Source: Streptomyces sp. SCUT-3
Lineage (GTDB): Bacteria; Actinomycetota; Actinomycetes; Streptomycetales; Streptomycetaceae
Length of the DNA: 64,000 nucleotides
Reading direction: 5' to 3'
Assembly (NCBI RefSeq): GCF_014083985.1
Contig: NZ_CP046907.1
Coordinates: 2,770,001-2,834,000, forward strand
The notes beneath the pieces were generated by a model. That model had not been told where the DNA came from and ran no database searches. It saw nothing but the letters and a program-made list of their open reading frames with translations. Position 1 is the first letter of the stretch. Every line of letters begins with the position of its first letter. Both the position numbers and the translations under genes were made by a program. Shown piece after piece: positions 53,498-61,972 of this stretch.

Positions 53498-54799
53498 ATG
53501 AGCACCCCGTACTTCGACCGCGACCACACCGACGACCTGATCGCCTACCTCGCGGCCAGCCCGTCGCCGTACCACGCGGTCGCGAGCGCGGCCGAGCGCC
53601 TGGAGAAGGCGGGCTTCCGGCAGGTGGCCGAAACCGACCCCTGGGAGGGCGGCACCGGCGGAAGGTACGTCGTCCGCGGCGGGGCCCTCATCGCCTGGTA
53701 CGTGCCGGAGGGCGCCGGCCCGGCCACCCCCTTCCGCGTCGTCGGCACCCACACCGACTCCCCCAACCTGCGCGTCAAGCCCCTCCCCGACACCGGCTCC
53801 CACGGCTGGCGCCAGGTCGCCGTCGAGATCTACGGCGGCGTCCCCCTCAACACCTGGCTCGACCGCGACCTCGGCCTGTCCGGCCGCATCGCCCTGCGCG
53901 ACGGCACCACCCGGCTCGTCATGGCCGACCGGCCGCTGCTGCGCGTCCCCCAGCTCGCCATCCACCTCGACCGCGGCGTCAACGAGGGCATGAAGCTGGA
54001 CAAGCAGCGCCACCTCACCCCCGTCTGGGGCCTCGGCCCCGTCGACGAGGGCGCGCTGATCCGCCTGGTCGCCGAGGAGGCCGGCGTCGACGCGGCGGAC
54101 ATCACCGGCTGGGACCTGATGACCCACGACGTCCAGCCCCCCGCCTACCTCGGCCGCGACCGCGAACTCCTCGCCGCCCCCCGCCTGGACAACCTGCTCT
54201 CCGTCCACGCCGCCACCGCGGCCCTGATCGCCCTGGCCGGCGAGGCGGACGGCGACGGGCAGAACCCGCCGCACATCCCCGTCCTGGCCGCCTTCGACCA
54301 CGAGGAGAACGGCAGCGAGTCCGACACCGGCGCCCAGGGCCCCCTGCTCGGCAACGTCCTGGAGCGCTCGGTCGCCGCCCGCGGCGGCTCCTTCGAGGAC
54401 CGCGCCCGCGCCCTCGCCGGCACCGTCTGCCTCTCCTCCGACATGGGCCACGCCGTCCACCCCAACTACGCCGAACGCCACGAACCCGGCCACCACCCCC
54501 TGCCCAACGGCGGGCCGATCCTCAAGGTCAACGTCAACCAGCGGTACGCCACCGACGGCACCGGACGGGCGGTCTTCGCCGCCGCCTGCGAGCGGGCCGG
54601 CGTGCCCTGGCAGACCTTCGTCTCCAACAACTCCATGCCCTGCGGCACCACCATCGGCCCCATCACCGCCGCCCGCCTCGGCATCAAGACCGTCGACGTC
54701 GGCGTCGCCGCCCTGTCGATGCACTCCGCCCGCGAACTGTGCGGCGCCGACGACCCGTTCCTGCTGGCCTCGGCCGTCAAGTCGTTCCTGGAGGCCTGA
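53498..54799 (+). CDS. M18 family aminopeptidase
   Basis: This 433-residue zinc aminopeptidase starts at ATG 53498 (MSTPYFDRDH). It removes N-terminal residues, often acidic ones, from peptides. Metal and catalytic positions are visible in VVGTHTDSPNLRVKP, APRLDNLLS, FDHEENGS, SSDMGHAVHP and LSMHSARE. The length fits bacterial M18 enzymes. A TATGCT hexamer ends 7 bases before the ATG and there is no ribosome-binding site, so the message is probably leaderless. An inverted repeat after the gene overlaps the start of the next one. Confidence 0.96.
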   Translation: MSTPYFDRDHTDDLIAYLAASPSPYHAVASAAERLEKAGFRQVAETDPWEGGTGGRYVVRGGALIAWYVPEGAGPATPFRVVGTHTDSPNLRVKPLPDTGSHGWRQVAVEIYGGVPLNTWLDRDLGLSGRIALRDGTTRLVMADRPLLRVPQLAIHLDRGVNEGMKLDKQRHLTPVWGLGPVDEGALIRLVAEEAGVDAADITGWDLMTHDVQPPAYLGRDRELLAAPRLDNLLSVHAATAALIALAGEADGDGQNPPHIPVLAAFDHEENGSESDTGAQGPLLGNVLERSVAARGGSFEDRARALAGTVCLSSDMGHAVHPNYAERHEPGHHPLPNGGPILKVNVNQRYATDGTGRAVFAAACERAGVPWQTFVSNNSMPCGTTIGPITAARLGIKTVDVGVAALSMHSARELCGADDPFLLASAVKSFLEA

Positions 54800-54803
54800 C
54801 CGC

Positions 54804-54859
54804 CCACCGGTATCCTCAGTCGTCGCGCACCCACGCGGGCCGAAGGGGGATACCGGTGG
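54804..54859. promoter_or_regulatory. 12-bp inverted repeat enclosing the RBS and start of the SARP gene
   Basis: CCACCGGTATCC (54804-54815) and GGATACCGGTGG (54848-54859) are perfect complements with a 32-base loop. The right arm covers the GTG at 54856. It could be an operator, a terminator for the aminopeptidase gene, or an RNA hairpin that hides the start codon. Confidence 0.6.
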
Positions 54860-57837
54860 AGTTCCGGCTGCTCGGAGCCGTATCGGTCGACACGGAGGAC
54901 GGAGAACTCCCGCTGGGGCCGGCGAAGCGCCGCAGCGTGCTCGCGGCGCTCCTGCTGCGCCCCAACACCACCGTCCCCGTGGACCACCTCATCGACGCCC
55001 TGTGGGCGGACCGGCCCCCCGCCCACGCGAAGACCGTCGTCCAGGGACACATCTCCCGGCTCCGCGCCCTGCTCTCCACCGGACGGGCGGACGCCTACGG
55101 CGTCGAACTGGCCACCCGGGGCGCGGCGTACGTCCTGCGGATGCCGGAAACCCTCCTGGACGCGTACCGGTTCGAAGAGCTCACGGGACTCGCCCGGCAG
55201 CAGAAACAGCCCTCGGACAGCATCCTGATGCTGCACGAGGCACTGGCCCTGTGGCACGGCCCCCCGCTCAACGGGGCCGTGTCCGGCCCCCCGCTGGAAG
55301 CCGCCGCGCAGGCCCTGGAGGAAGCCCGGCTGACCGCCGTCCAGGACCTCGCGCGGGCCCACGGGAAGCTCGGCGAGCACGACCGGGCGGTCGCCGTGCT
55401 GCGCGCCGAAACCGCCGCCCACCCCCTGCGCGAACCGCTGTCCGCGGCCCTCGTGCTCGCCCTGTACCGGGCCGGCCGGCAGTCCGAGGCCCTGGACCAC
55501 TACCACCGCACCCGCCGGCTCCTCGCCGACGAGCTCGGCGTCGACCCCGGCCCCGAACTCGCCGGCGCCTACGCCCGCGTACTGCGCGCGGAACGGAACG
55601 ACCGGGACGACCGGGACGACCGGGACCATCGCGGAGGGCAGCCCGGCCGGGCCCCGCACACAGCACCCGGGGACCGCGCGGCCCCCTCCTCCCCCGCGGT
55701 GCTCCCCGGCCCCGGCCCCGACACCGGCTCCGCGCCGCACCCGCCCGCGCCCACCTCCCCGTCCACACCGCCGCCCGCGCCCGCGCCCGCGGAAGGACGG
55801 GAGGGGCCGGCAGGGGCACCGGCGGGCCCGGGAACGTCCGGCGAGGACGGTGCCGCCGCCCCGCCGCACCGCGCACCCGACCTGCTGCCCCGGGCCTCCG
55901 GGACTGTCCTGGGCCGGTCGGCCGAACTGGCGGCGCTGGGCCGCGCCGCCGCGGGCGAGTCCGCCGTGTGCCTGGTCACCGGGCCCACCGGTGTCGGCAA
56001 GACGACGCTGGCCGTGCACTGGGCCCACCGGGCGCGCGGCTCCTTCCCCGACGGCCGGCTCTTCGCGGACCTGCGCGGCTTCAGCACCACCGGCGAGGCC
56101 ACGGCCTCCGACGTGCTCCACGAGTTCCTCACCGCGCTCGGCGTCGCGCCCCGGCACGTCCCCGAGTCCGTCAACGCCGCCGCCGCGCTGTACCGCAGCC
56201 TGACCGCGGACCGCCGCGTCCTGGTGGTGCTCGACAACGCCCGCAGCTCCGAGCAGGTCAGGCCGCTGCTGCCCGGCGGACCGGGCTGCGTCACCGTGGT
56301 CACGAGCAGGCAGCGCCTGGACGGACTGGTAGCCACCGACTGCGCCCGGCCGCTCCCCCTCGGCATGCTCGGCCCCGACGACGCGACCGCCCTCCTCCGC
56401 GCCGCCCTCGGGGAGGAGCGGGTGGCGGCCGAGCCGGAGGCCGCCCGCCGGCTGGCCGTGCTGTGCGACGGCCTCCCGCTCGCCCTGCGGATCGTCGCCG
56501 CCCGGCTGGCCACCCGCCCGCAGTGGACCCTGCGGGCCATGGCGGACGAACTCGCCGACGAGCAGAGGCGGCTGAAACTGCTGTCCGCGGAGGACACCGG
56601 CGTCGAGGCGGCGCTGCGCCTGTCGGTGCAGCAACTCCCCCCTTCCGCAGGCGTGATGTTCCGCCGGCTCGGCCTGCACACCGGGCCCGACCTGGACCGG
56701 TACGCGGCCGCCGCCCTCGCCGGCTGCACACCCGGCCGGGCCGGCGACGCCCTGGAGCAGCTGGCCGCCGCCCACCTCGTCGAGGACTCCGCCCCCGGCC
56801 GCTGGACCCTCCACGACCTCGTCCGCCTCTACGCGCGCAGCCTCGCCGACGAGAGCGATCGGGAAGGACTGCTCCGGCTCCTCGACCACTACCTGTGCAC
56901 CGCGCTGGCCGCCGCAGCGGCGGCCGAACCGGGCAGCCGGCCGTGCTGCACGCTCCCCCCGGACGCGCACCGGCCCACCGTCGCCCCGGACTTCCCCGAC
57001 CGGGCCCGGGCCATGGACTGGTACACGACCGAACGGGCCAACCTCACCGGCGCGGTCTCCGCCGCGGCCCGGGCCGGGCTCGCCGACCGCGCCTGGCGGA
57101 TCGCCCTGCTGCTGTGGCCGATGGTCGTCCAGCGGGCCCGCGACGGCTGGACACCGGTGCTGCGCCACGCCCTGGACGCCGCGGTCTCCCTGGGCGACCC
57201 CGACGCCGAGTCCCGGGCCTGCACCCTCCTGGGGTGGGTCCTCACCGAGGAGGGCCGCACCGACGAGGCCCTGGAACTGCTCGACCGCGCCCCCGGCCGG
57301 GCGGCCGCCGCCGGCGACACCGAGGGCCGGGCCCTCGCCCTGGTCAACCTGGGCTGCGCCCGGGAGAGCAGGGGCGAGGCGGACGAGGCCGTGCGGTGCT
57401 GGACGCAGGCCGCGGAAGCAGCCCGCGGAGCGGGCCTCGCCCAGACCGGGATGCTCGCCCTGCACCACCTGGCCCGCCACTTACTGGAGACCGCCGGCGC
57501 CCCGCAGGAGGCCCTGGACCACTGCGACCTCGCGCTCGGCCTCGTGCCCGCGGGACAGGCCGAGGCGCGCCGCGTCCTGCTGATGACCACCCGCGGCAGG
57601 GCGCTGCTGGCCCTGGGACGGCCCGGCGAGGCGCTGGAGCAGCTCTCCGCGGCCCTGGAGGCGGCGGAGCGGACGCACTTCCACGACGGAGCGGTCCCCG
57701 CCCTGGACGGCCTCGCGGAAGCGGCCCGCGCGCTGGGCCGCACGGACGAGGCCGAGGCCTACGCGGAACGGCACCGCAGGGCCCTCGCGGGCACGGCGAC
57801 GGGCACGACCACGGGCACGACGGCAGGTGGCGGGTAA
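54856..57837 (+). CDS. SARP/AfsR-type transcriptional regulator (wHTH-BTAD-NB-ARC-TPR)
   Basis: This 993-residue regulator starts at GTG 54856 behind AAGGGGGA. A DNA-binding winged helix (FRLLGAVSVDTEDGELPLG, VLAALLLRPNTTVPVDHLID) is followed by an activation domain to about residue 240 and a Pro/Asp/Arg-rich linker to ~345. The ATPase has P-loop TGPTGVGKTT and VLVVLDNAR. TPR-like repeats occupy the last 250 residues. This is AfsR-like architecture. A TTA codon at 57481-57483 (in RHLLETAG) implies bldA dependence. Eleven-bp direct repeats follow directly, upstream of a small lipoprotein gene, recalling the afsR-afsS arrangement. It is distinct from the SARP at 29612-33007. Confidence 0.93.
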   Translation: MEFRLLGAVSVDTEDGELPLGPAKRRSVLAALLLRPNTTVPVDHLIDALWADRPPAHAKTVVQGHISRLRALLSTGRADAYGVELATRGAAYVLRMPETLLDAYRFEELTGLARQQKQPSDSILMLHEALALWHGPPLNGAVSGPPLEAAAQALEEARLTAVQDLARAHGKLGEHDRAVAVLRAETAAHPLREPLSAALVLALYRAGRQSEALDHYHRTRRLLADELGVDPGPELAGAYARVLRAERNDRDDRDDRDHRGGQPGRAPHTAPGDRAAPSSPAVLPGPGPDTGSAPHPPAPTSPSTPPPAPAPAEGREGPAGAPAGPGTSGEDGAAAPPHRAPDLLPRASGTVLGRSAELAALGRAAAGESAVCLVTGPTGVGKTTLAVHWAHRARGSFPDGRLFADLRGFSTTGEATASDVLHEFLTALGVAPRHVPESVNAAAALYRSLTADRRVLVVLDNARSSEQVRPLLPGGPGCVTVVTSRQRLDGLVATDCARPLPLGMLGPDDATALLRAALGEERVAAEPEAARRLAVLCDGLPLALRIVAARLATRPQWTLRAMADELADEQRRLKLLSAEDTGVEAALRLSVQQLPPSAGVMFRRLGLHTGPDLDRYAAAALAGCTPGRAGDALEQLAAAHLVEDSAPGRWTLHDLVRLYARSLADESDREGLLRLLDHYLCTALAAAAAAEPGSRPCCTLPPDAHRPTVAPDFPDRARAMDWYTTERANLTGAVSAAARAGLADRAWRIALLLWPMVVQRARDGWTPVLRHALDAAVSLGDPDAESRACTLLGWVLTEEGRTDEALELLDRAPGRAAAAGDTEGRALALVNLGCARESRGEADEAVRCWTQAAEAARGAGLAQTGMLALHHLARHLLETAGAPQEALDHCDLALGLVPAGQAEARRVLLMTTRGRALLALGRPGEALEQLSAALEAAERTHFHDGAVPALDGLAEAARALGRTDEAEAYAERHRRALAGTATGTTTGTTAGGG

Positions 57838-57853
57838 GGGCCCAGCGGGAGCG

Positions 57854-57886
57854 CGTTAGTGAGACGTTGGCGGTGCGTTGGTGGCG
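57854..57886 (+). promoter_or_regulatory. Three 11-bp direct repeats, candidate SARP binding site
   Basis: CGTTAGTGAGA, CGTTGGCGGTG and CGTTGGTGGCG follow each other with CGTT at 57854, 57865 and 57876. Exact 11-bp periodicity is the hallmark of SARP sites. They lie 17 bases after the SARP stop and about 100 bases before the lipoprotein ATG. No convincing -10 box was found at the expected distance. Confidence 0.55.
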
Positions 57887-57897
57887 CACCAACGCAC
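57873..57897. terminator. Perfect hairpin overlapping the third SARP-type repeat
   Basis: Arms GTGCGTTGGTG and CACCAACGCAC with a 3-base loop follow the SARP gene. It may be the terminator of that gene, or a dyad extending the regulatory site. Confidence 0.6.
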
Positions 57898-57985
57898 TCC
57901 GGGAGTCTCTTCAGCAGAGGGCGCGGCACTCGGTGCCCAAGCCCTGACCAGCAGATTTCCACCAGCACGGGGGAGAACCACCATC

Positions 57986-58681
57986 ATGCGCGCACTCCGT
58001 TCCCGCACCGTCCGCCACGCCGCCGTCGCCCTGGCCGCCACCGCCCTCACCCTGGGCCTGACCGCCTGCAACGGCGCCACCGACACCGACGCCGGCGGCT
58101 CCACGGGCTCCACCGCCTCCGCCGGCTCCGGCAGCGACTCCGGCGGCTCCGGCGGTGCCAAGGGGCAGACCACGGGAGGCTCCTCCACCGGCGGGTCGTC
58201 CTCCGGCGGGAAGCAGGAGGAGGGGGACGTCATGAACGGCGGCGGCTCCGCCGACCGCGGCTCGGGAACCGCCGTCTGCGGCACCGGCGACCTCGAGTTC
58301 GAGGTGAAGCCGGTCAGCAGGCCGGTCAACCACGTGCTGCTGGTGGTCACCAACACCTCGGACCGGCCCTGCCACGTGATCGACGCCCCGTACGTGCGCT
58401 GGGGCGAGGCCCAGTCCTCCTCCCAGATCGTCGAGAGCTCCGCGCCCGAGGCCGAGCCGGAGCTCGCGCCCGGCGGTTCCGCCTACGCCGGTGTCATGAC
58501 CTCCTCGGCGGGCGAGGACACCGGCGAGGGCGTGGAGGAGACCGAGGTCACCATCACCCTGCGCGACCTCAAGGGCGGGACCGTGCCCGGCACCCTCAGC
58601 GCCTCCACCAACAGCGTCTACATCAGCAACGAGACCGTCACCCACTGGCGGAGCAGCGCCGACGAGGCCCTGACGTACTGA
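57986..58681 (+). CDS. DUF4232 lipoprotein
   Basis: This 231-residue protein starts at ATG 57986. A basic N-terminus, a hydrophobic stretch and the lipobox LGLTAC (Cys28) mark a secreted lipoprotein anchored to the membrane. Residues ~30-85 are Ser/Gly/Thr-rich and probably a flexible spacer. The folded part (CGTGDLEFEVKPVSRPVNHV, then LLVVTNTSDRPCHV and a later TVTLRD-like strand) matches DUF4232, a beta-sandwich of unknown function common in Streptomyces. The upstream 11-bp repeats make it the probable target of the adjacent SARP. Confidence 0.9.
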   Translation: MRALRSRTVRHAAVALAATALTLGLTACNGATDTDAGGSTGSTASAGSGSDSGGSGGAKGQTTGGSSTGGSSSGGKQEEGDVMNGGGSADRGSGTAVCGTGDLEFEVKPVSRPVNHVLLVVTNTSDRPCHVIDAPYVRWGEAQSSSQIVESSAPEAEPELAPGGSAYAGVMTSSAGEDTGEGVEETEVTITLRDLKGGTVPGTLSASTNSVYISNETVTHWRSSADEALTY

Positions 58682-58891
58682 CAGCCGCCCTCCCTCCGAA
58701 GGCCCCCGACAGGCCGACGCCGCGTCACCCCGCCCTCCCGGAAAGGCATCCCGCGCCCCCGGACACGAAACGGCATGCGTGCCGTCGGTGTTCGGGGGTA
58801 GGCGCAGCCCCGAGACGGAACAGACAGCGCAGACAACGCAGGCGGCGCAGACGCGACGACGCCGACGACGGCACGACGGAGGCACGAGATC

Positions 58892-59113
58892 ATGGGTATC
58901 GGAGGCTGCATCGGTCTCATAGCCATCGGAGCGATCCTGACGTTCGCGGTGGACCTGGAACTGTCCGGCATCAACGTCGATCTGATCGGGCTGATCATGA
59001 TGGCGGTGGGCATGATCGGCCTCGCCGTGTACGTGACCATCTTCAAGCGCCGCCGCATGCAGCCGCCGCCCCCGGCGGCCCCGGTCATAGAGGACCACAA
59101 CTACTACCACTGA
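58892..59113 (+). CDS. DUF6458 family small membrane protein
   Basis: This 73-residue protein starts at ATG 58892 behind GGAGGCACGAGATC. It has two membrane helices (GGCIGLIAIGAILTFAVDL and VDLIGLIMMAVGMIGLAVYV), a conserved SGINVD turn between them, a basic stop-transfer segment and a short C-terminus with His/Tyr. This is the standard form of DUF6458. Function is unknown. A strong terminator lies directly after it. Confidence 0.92.
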   Translation: MGIGGCIGLIAIGAILTFAVDLELSGINVDLIGLIMMAVGMIGLAVYVTIFKRRRMQPPPPAAPVIEDHNYYH

Positions 59114-59143
59114 GTGCGCGGTGCGCGAGCGCACCCCACGAGC

Positions 59144-59183
59144 AGCGGCCGCGTTCCCTCGTCCCCCGGGGAACGCGGCCGCT
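59144..59183. terminator. Bidirectional terminator between DUF6458 and DUF2690 genes
   Basis: Perfect 15-base arms (AGCGGCCGCGTTCCC) with a 10-base loop sit between the two convergent genes. Confidence 0.85.
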
Positions 59184-59209
59184 TCGACGTCCCGCTCGCC
59201 GGGGGACGC

Positions 59210-59845
59210 TCAGCCCGCCCCCACTACGCGGGCCAGGTCGTCCTGGTCGGCGCCCGCGCACGGCTCGGCCCCCTTCGGCACACCCCCCTCGGGATCCCCC
59301 GCGCGGGACACGGCGCAGACCTGGACGTCGAACGTGTCACCCACCGGCAGCATCGGCGTGTATTTCGTACGGCCGGTGGCCACCTCGGCGCGCTGACGGT
59401 CCGCGGGGGAGGTGCTGACCGTCACCGGGTCCCCGGGCCGGGCCCCCGTCAGCTTCCCCCAGACCGCCTTGCACTCCTTGCTGTGCCGGACCTCCACCCG
59501 CATCACGCCCGCCTCCCCCTCGGCCAGGGTCCGCGCGTCGTCGCAGCGGGACTCCTTCGGGTCGAGCCCGCGGCAGGTCTCTCCCCCGCAGGCCGGGGAG
59601 GCCGGTGAAGCCGGTGAGGCCGAGGGGACGGCCGCGGCCTTCCCGTCGTCCTCCCCGGGGAGCAGCACCCCGAGGACGGAACTCACCACCGCTCCCACGA
59701 TCGTGACGGCCACCGCGCCGATCAGCGTCTCGGGCCCGTGCCTGCGCACCCACGAGCGGCGGTCCGCCCGGGGTGCCCCGGCCCCGTCCGGTTGCTGCGC
59801 GGCACCGTCTGCCGCGGCGTCCGTTCCTTGTGCGTCACCAGCCAT
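59210..59845 (-). CDS. DUF2690 single-span membrane protein
   Basis: This 211-residue protein has a disordered cytoplasmic N-terminus of ~35 residues and one membrane helix near residues 40-60 (LIGAVAVTIVGAVVSSVLGV). An external Ala/Ser/Pro linker leads to a Cys-containing domain (CGGETCRGLDPKESRCDD, RVEVRHSKECKAVWGKLTG, QVCAVSR) typical of DUF2690. The Cys pattern suggests disulphides outside the cell. Family function is unknown; related proteins are often fused to XRE regulators, but no such domain is present here. Confidence 0.88.
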   Translation of the reverse strand: MAGDAQGTDAAADGAAQQPDGAGAPRADRRSWVRRHGPETLIGAVAVTIVGAVVSSVLGVLLPGEDDGKAAAVPSASPASPASPACGGETCRGLDPKESRCDDARTLAEGEAGVMRVEVRHSKECKAVWGKLTGARPGDPVTVSTSPADRQRAEVATGRTKYTPMLPVGDTFDVQVCAVSRAGDPEGGVPKGAEPCAGADQDDLARVVGAG

Positions 59846-59939
59846 ACAGGCCTCCCCCGAGGCAGCTCGTCCACATGACAGGGCGTCACATCATAGGCCA
59901 CTCAGAGGAACAGGGAAATCACTCACAGCAACGAAAGCT

Positions 59940-59986
59940 GGCCGTTCCCGGTGCCCGGCGGGTACCGACGGGCACCGGGAACGGCC
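59940..59986 (-). terminator. Terminator after the thioredoxin-NHL gene
   Basis: Perfect 18-base arms (GGCCGTTCCCGGTGCCCG) with an 11-base loop lie 14 bases beyond the stop of the minus-strand gene at 60001. Confidence 0.85.
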
Positions 59987-60000
59987 GCCGCAGGTTCCCG

Positions 60001-61860
60001 TCAGGCGTCCATGCCGGCCAGGACCAGGGGGAGGCGGGTGGCCCCTCCCGGCACCAGGCGGACCGGGACCCCCCAGTCCTGCTGGTGGACGTGGCAGGCC
60101 GGGTACTCGACGTCCGGCGCGTCGTCGCAGGACGCCGCCATCGCCGAGACGTGCAGGACCCCTTCGCCGGGACCGTCCGCGGCCAGGACGATCTCGCGGC
60201 TCAGGTCCGTGCCCGCGCCCTCGCCGGAAGCGATGAGCTCCGGCGGGGTGGCGCTGACCAGCAGCCGGGTCGAGGGACCGTAGCGGTCGTCCAGCTTCTG
60301 CCCGGCCGGGGCGGAGAAGACGACGTCCAGGCGCAGCGCGCCCGGTGCGACCTCGGTGGCCGGCCGCCGGGTGCGGTGCGCCGCGGACTCGACCCGCACC
60401 GCCTCCTCGGGCAGCCGCAGCCGGGTCAGCCGGTGGGCGGCGGACTCCACCACCACGACGTCACCGCCGACGAGCACCGCGTCCGACGGCTCGCGCAGGT
60501 CGGTGGCGAGCGTGGTGACCTCCTGCGAGACCGGGTCGTAGCGGCGCAGCGCGTGGTTGTAGGTGTCGGAGACGGCGACCGAGCCGTCCGGGAGCGCGGT
60601 GACGCCCAGCGGGTGCTGCAGCAGGGCCTGCCCGGCCGCGCCGTCGCGGTGACCGAAGTCGAACAGGCCGGTGCCGACCGCGGTGCGGACCACGAAGCCG
60701 GAGCCGCCCTCCTCGCCCTCCCCGTCGGCCCGCTCGACCCAGCGGACGGCCGAGCTCTCGGAGTCCGCGACCCACAGCCGGTCACCGGCCGCCGCCAGGC
60801 CGGAGGGCTGGGAGAACCACGCCTGCTCCGCCGGGCCGTCGACCAGGCCCTCGTTGGTGGTGCCCGCCTCGACGGCGACGGTGCCGCGCGCGGGGTCGTA
60901 GGACCACAGCTGGTGGACGCCGGCCATGGCGATCCACAGCCGGCCGGCGAACCAGGCCACGTCCCAGGGGGAGGACAGGGCGACCTCGCGGGCCGGGCCG
61001 GAGGCCGGCGAGCCCTGCCACCACTGCTGCCCGGTGCCGGCCAGCGTGGTGACCGAGCCGTCCGACAGCCGCACGCCGCGCAGCGCGTGGTTGACGGTGT
61101 CGGCGACGACGACGTCGCAGCCGAGCCGCTCCGCCTCCTCCTCCGGCAGCAGCGCCAGCCCCTGCGGCTCGCTGAACCTGGCCTGCTCCGCCGGGCCGTC
61201 GGCGAGCCCGCGCTCGCCGCTGCCGATCCGGCGCACCACGGTCTCGCCGTCCTCCGCCAGCTCCACGAGGGCGTGCCGGGTGGAGTCGGAGACCAGGTAG
61301 TGGCCGTCGGGCAGCAGCAGCGCCTTGCCGGGGAAGCGCAGGTCGCCGGCGACCGGCTCCGGCGGCACGTACGGGCTGTCGCCGCGGCGCAGGGTGCCCT
61401 TCGCCGCGTGCTCGGCCTCCAGTTCGGCGACGAGCTTCTCCAGGGCGTGCGCGTGGCCCTCGCCCGCGTGCTGGGCGACGACGTACCCCTCGGGGTCGAT
61501 CACCACCAGGGTCGGCCAGGCCCGCACCGCGTACTGCTTCCAGGTGGCCAGCTCGGGGTCGTCGAGGACGGGGTGGTGGACCTCGTAGCGCTCCACCGCG
61601 TCCAGGACGGCCCGGTGGTCGGCCTCGTGGACGAATTTGGGCGAGTGCACGCCGACGACCACCACGGTGTCGCGGTGCTTCTCCTCCAGCTCCCGCAGCT
61701 CGTCCAGGACGTGCAGGCAGTTGATGCAGCAGAACGTCCAGAAGTCGAGAATCGCGATCTTTCCGCGGAGGTCGGCGAGGGAGAGTTCCGCACCGCCGGT
61801 GTTGATCCATCCGCCCCTGCCGACCAGTTCGGGGGCGCGGACGCGCGCACGTGTAGCCAT
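60001..61860 (-). CDS. Thioredoxin-like/NHL-repeat protein (NHLRC2-like)
   Basis: This 619-residue protein starts at ATG 61860, with a TTG 12 bases upstream as an alternative. Residues ~1-150 form a thioredoxin-like domain with the redox motif WTFCCINCLHV. The rest is an NHL-repeat beta-propeller with repeated blades of the type FSEPQGLALLP and VSDTYNHALRRYD. A final beta-domain ends in HVHQQDWGVPV. There is no signal peptide, so it should be cytoplasmic. NHLRC2-like proteins are widely conserved, but their substrate in bacteria is not established; a role in redox or stress protection is inferred from the CxxC motif. Confidence 0.93.
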   Translation of the reverse strand: MATRARVRAPELVGRGGWINTGGAELSLADLRGKIAILDFWTFCCINCLHVLDELRELEEKHRDTVVVVGVHSPKFVHEADHRAVLDAVERYEVHHPVLDDPELATWKQYAVRAWPTLVVIDPEGYVVAQHAGEGHAHALEKLVAELEAEHAAKGTLRRGDSPYVPPEPVAGDLRFPGKALLLPDGHYLVSDSTRHALVELAEDGETVVRRIGSGERGLADGPAEQARFSEPQGLALLPEEEAERLGCDVVVADTVNHALRGVRLSDGSVTTLAGTGQQWWQGSPASGPAREVALSSPWDVAWFAGRLWIAMAGVHQLWSYDPARGTVAVEAGTTNEGLVDGPAEQAWFSQPSGLAAAGDRLWVADSESSAVRWVERADGEGEEGGSGFVVRTAVGTGLFDFGHRDGAAGQALLQHPLGVTALPDGSVAVSDTYNHALRRYDPVSQEVTTLATDLREPSDAVLVGGDVVVVESAAHRLTRLRLPEEAVRVESAAHRTRRPATEVAPGALRLDVVFSAPAGQKLDDRYGPSTRLLVSATPPELIASGEGAGTDLSREIVLAADGPGEGVLHVSAMAASCDDAPDVEYPACHVHQQDWGVPVRLVPGGATRLPLVLAGMDA

Positions 61861-61972
61861 AACGGCGTCCAACCCCGCCGTGTCCGCGGCTATTCCCCGG
61901 CCCGACCCGCCCCGCCTCGCCCCTGCCCGTCCCGACCCCGCGGACGGGCGGCCGGACGGGGCCGCGGTCCTC

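Noticed and set aside
58740-58891. A stress-sigma-factor promoter (GGGTA-like) before the DUF6458 gene
   Set aside because: Only a partial GGGTAG match was found, with no convincing -35 partner.
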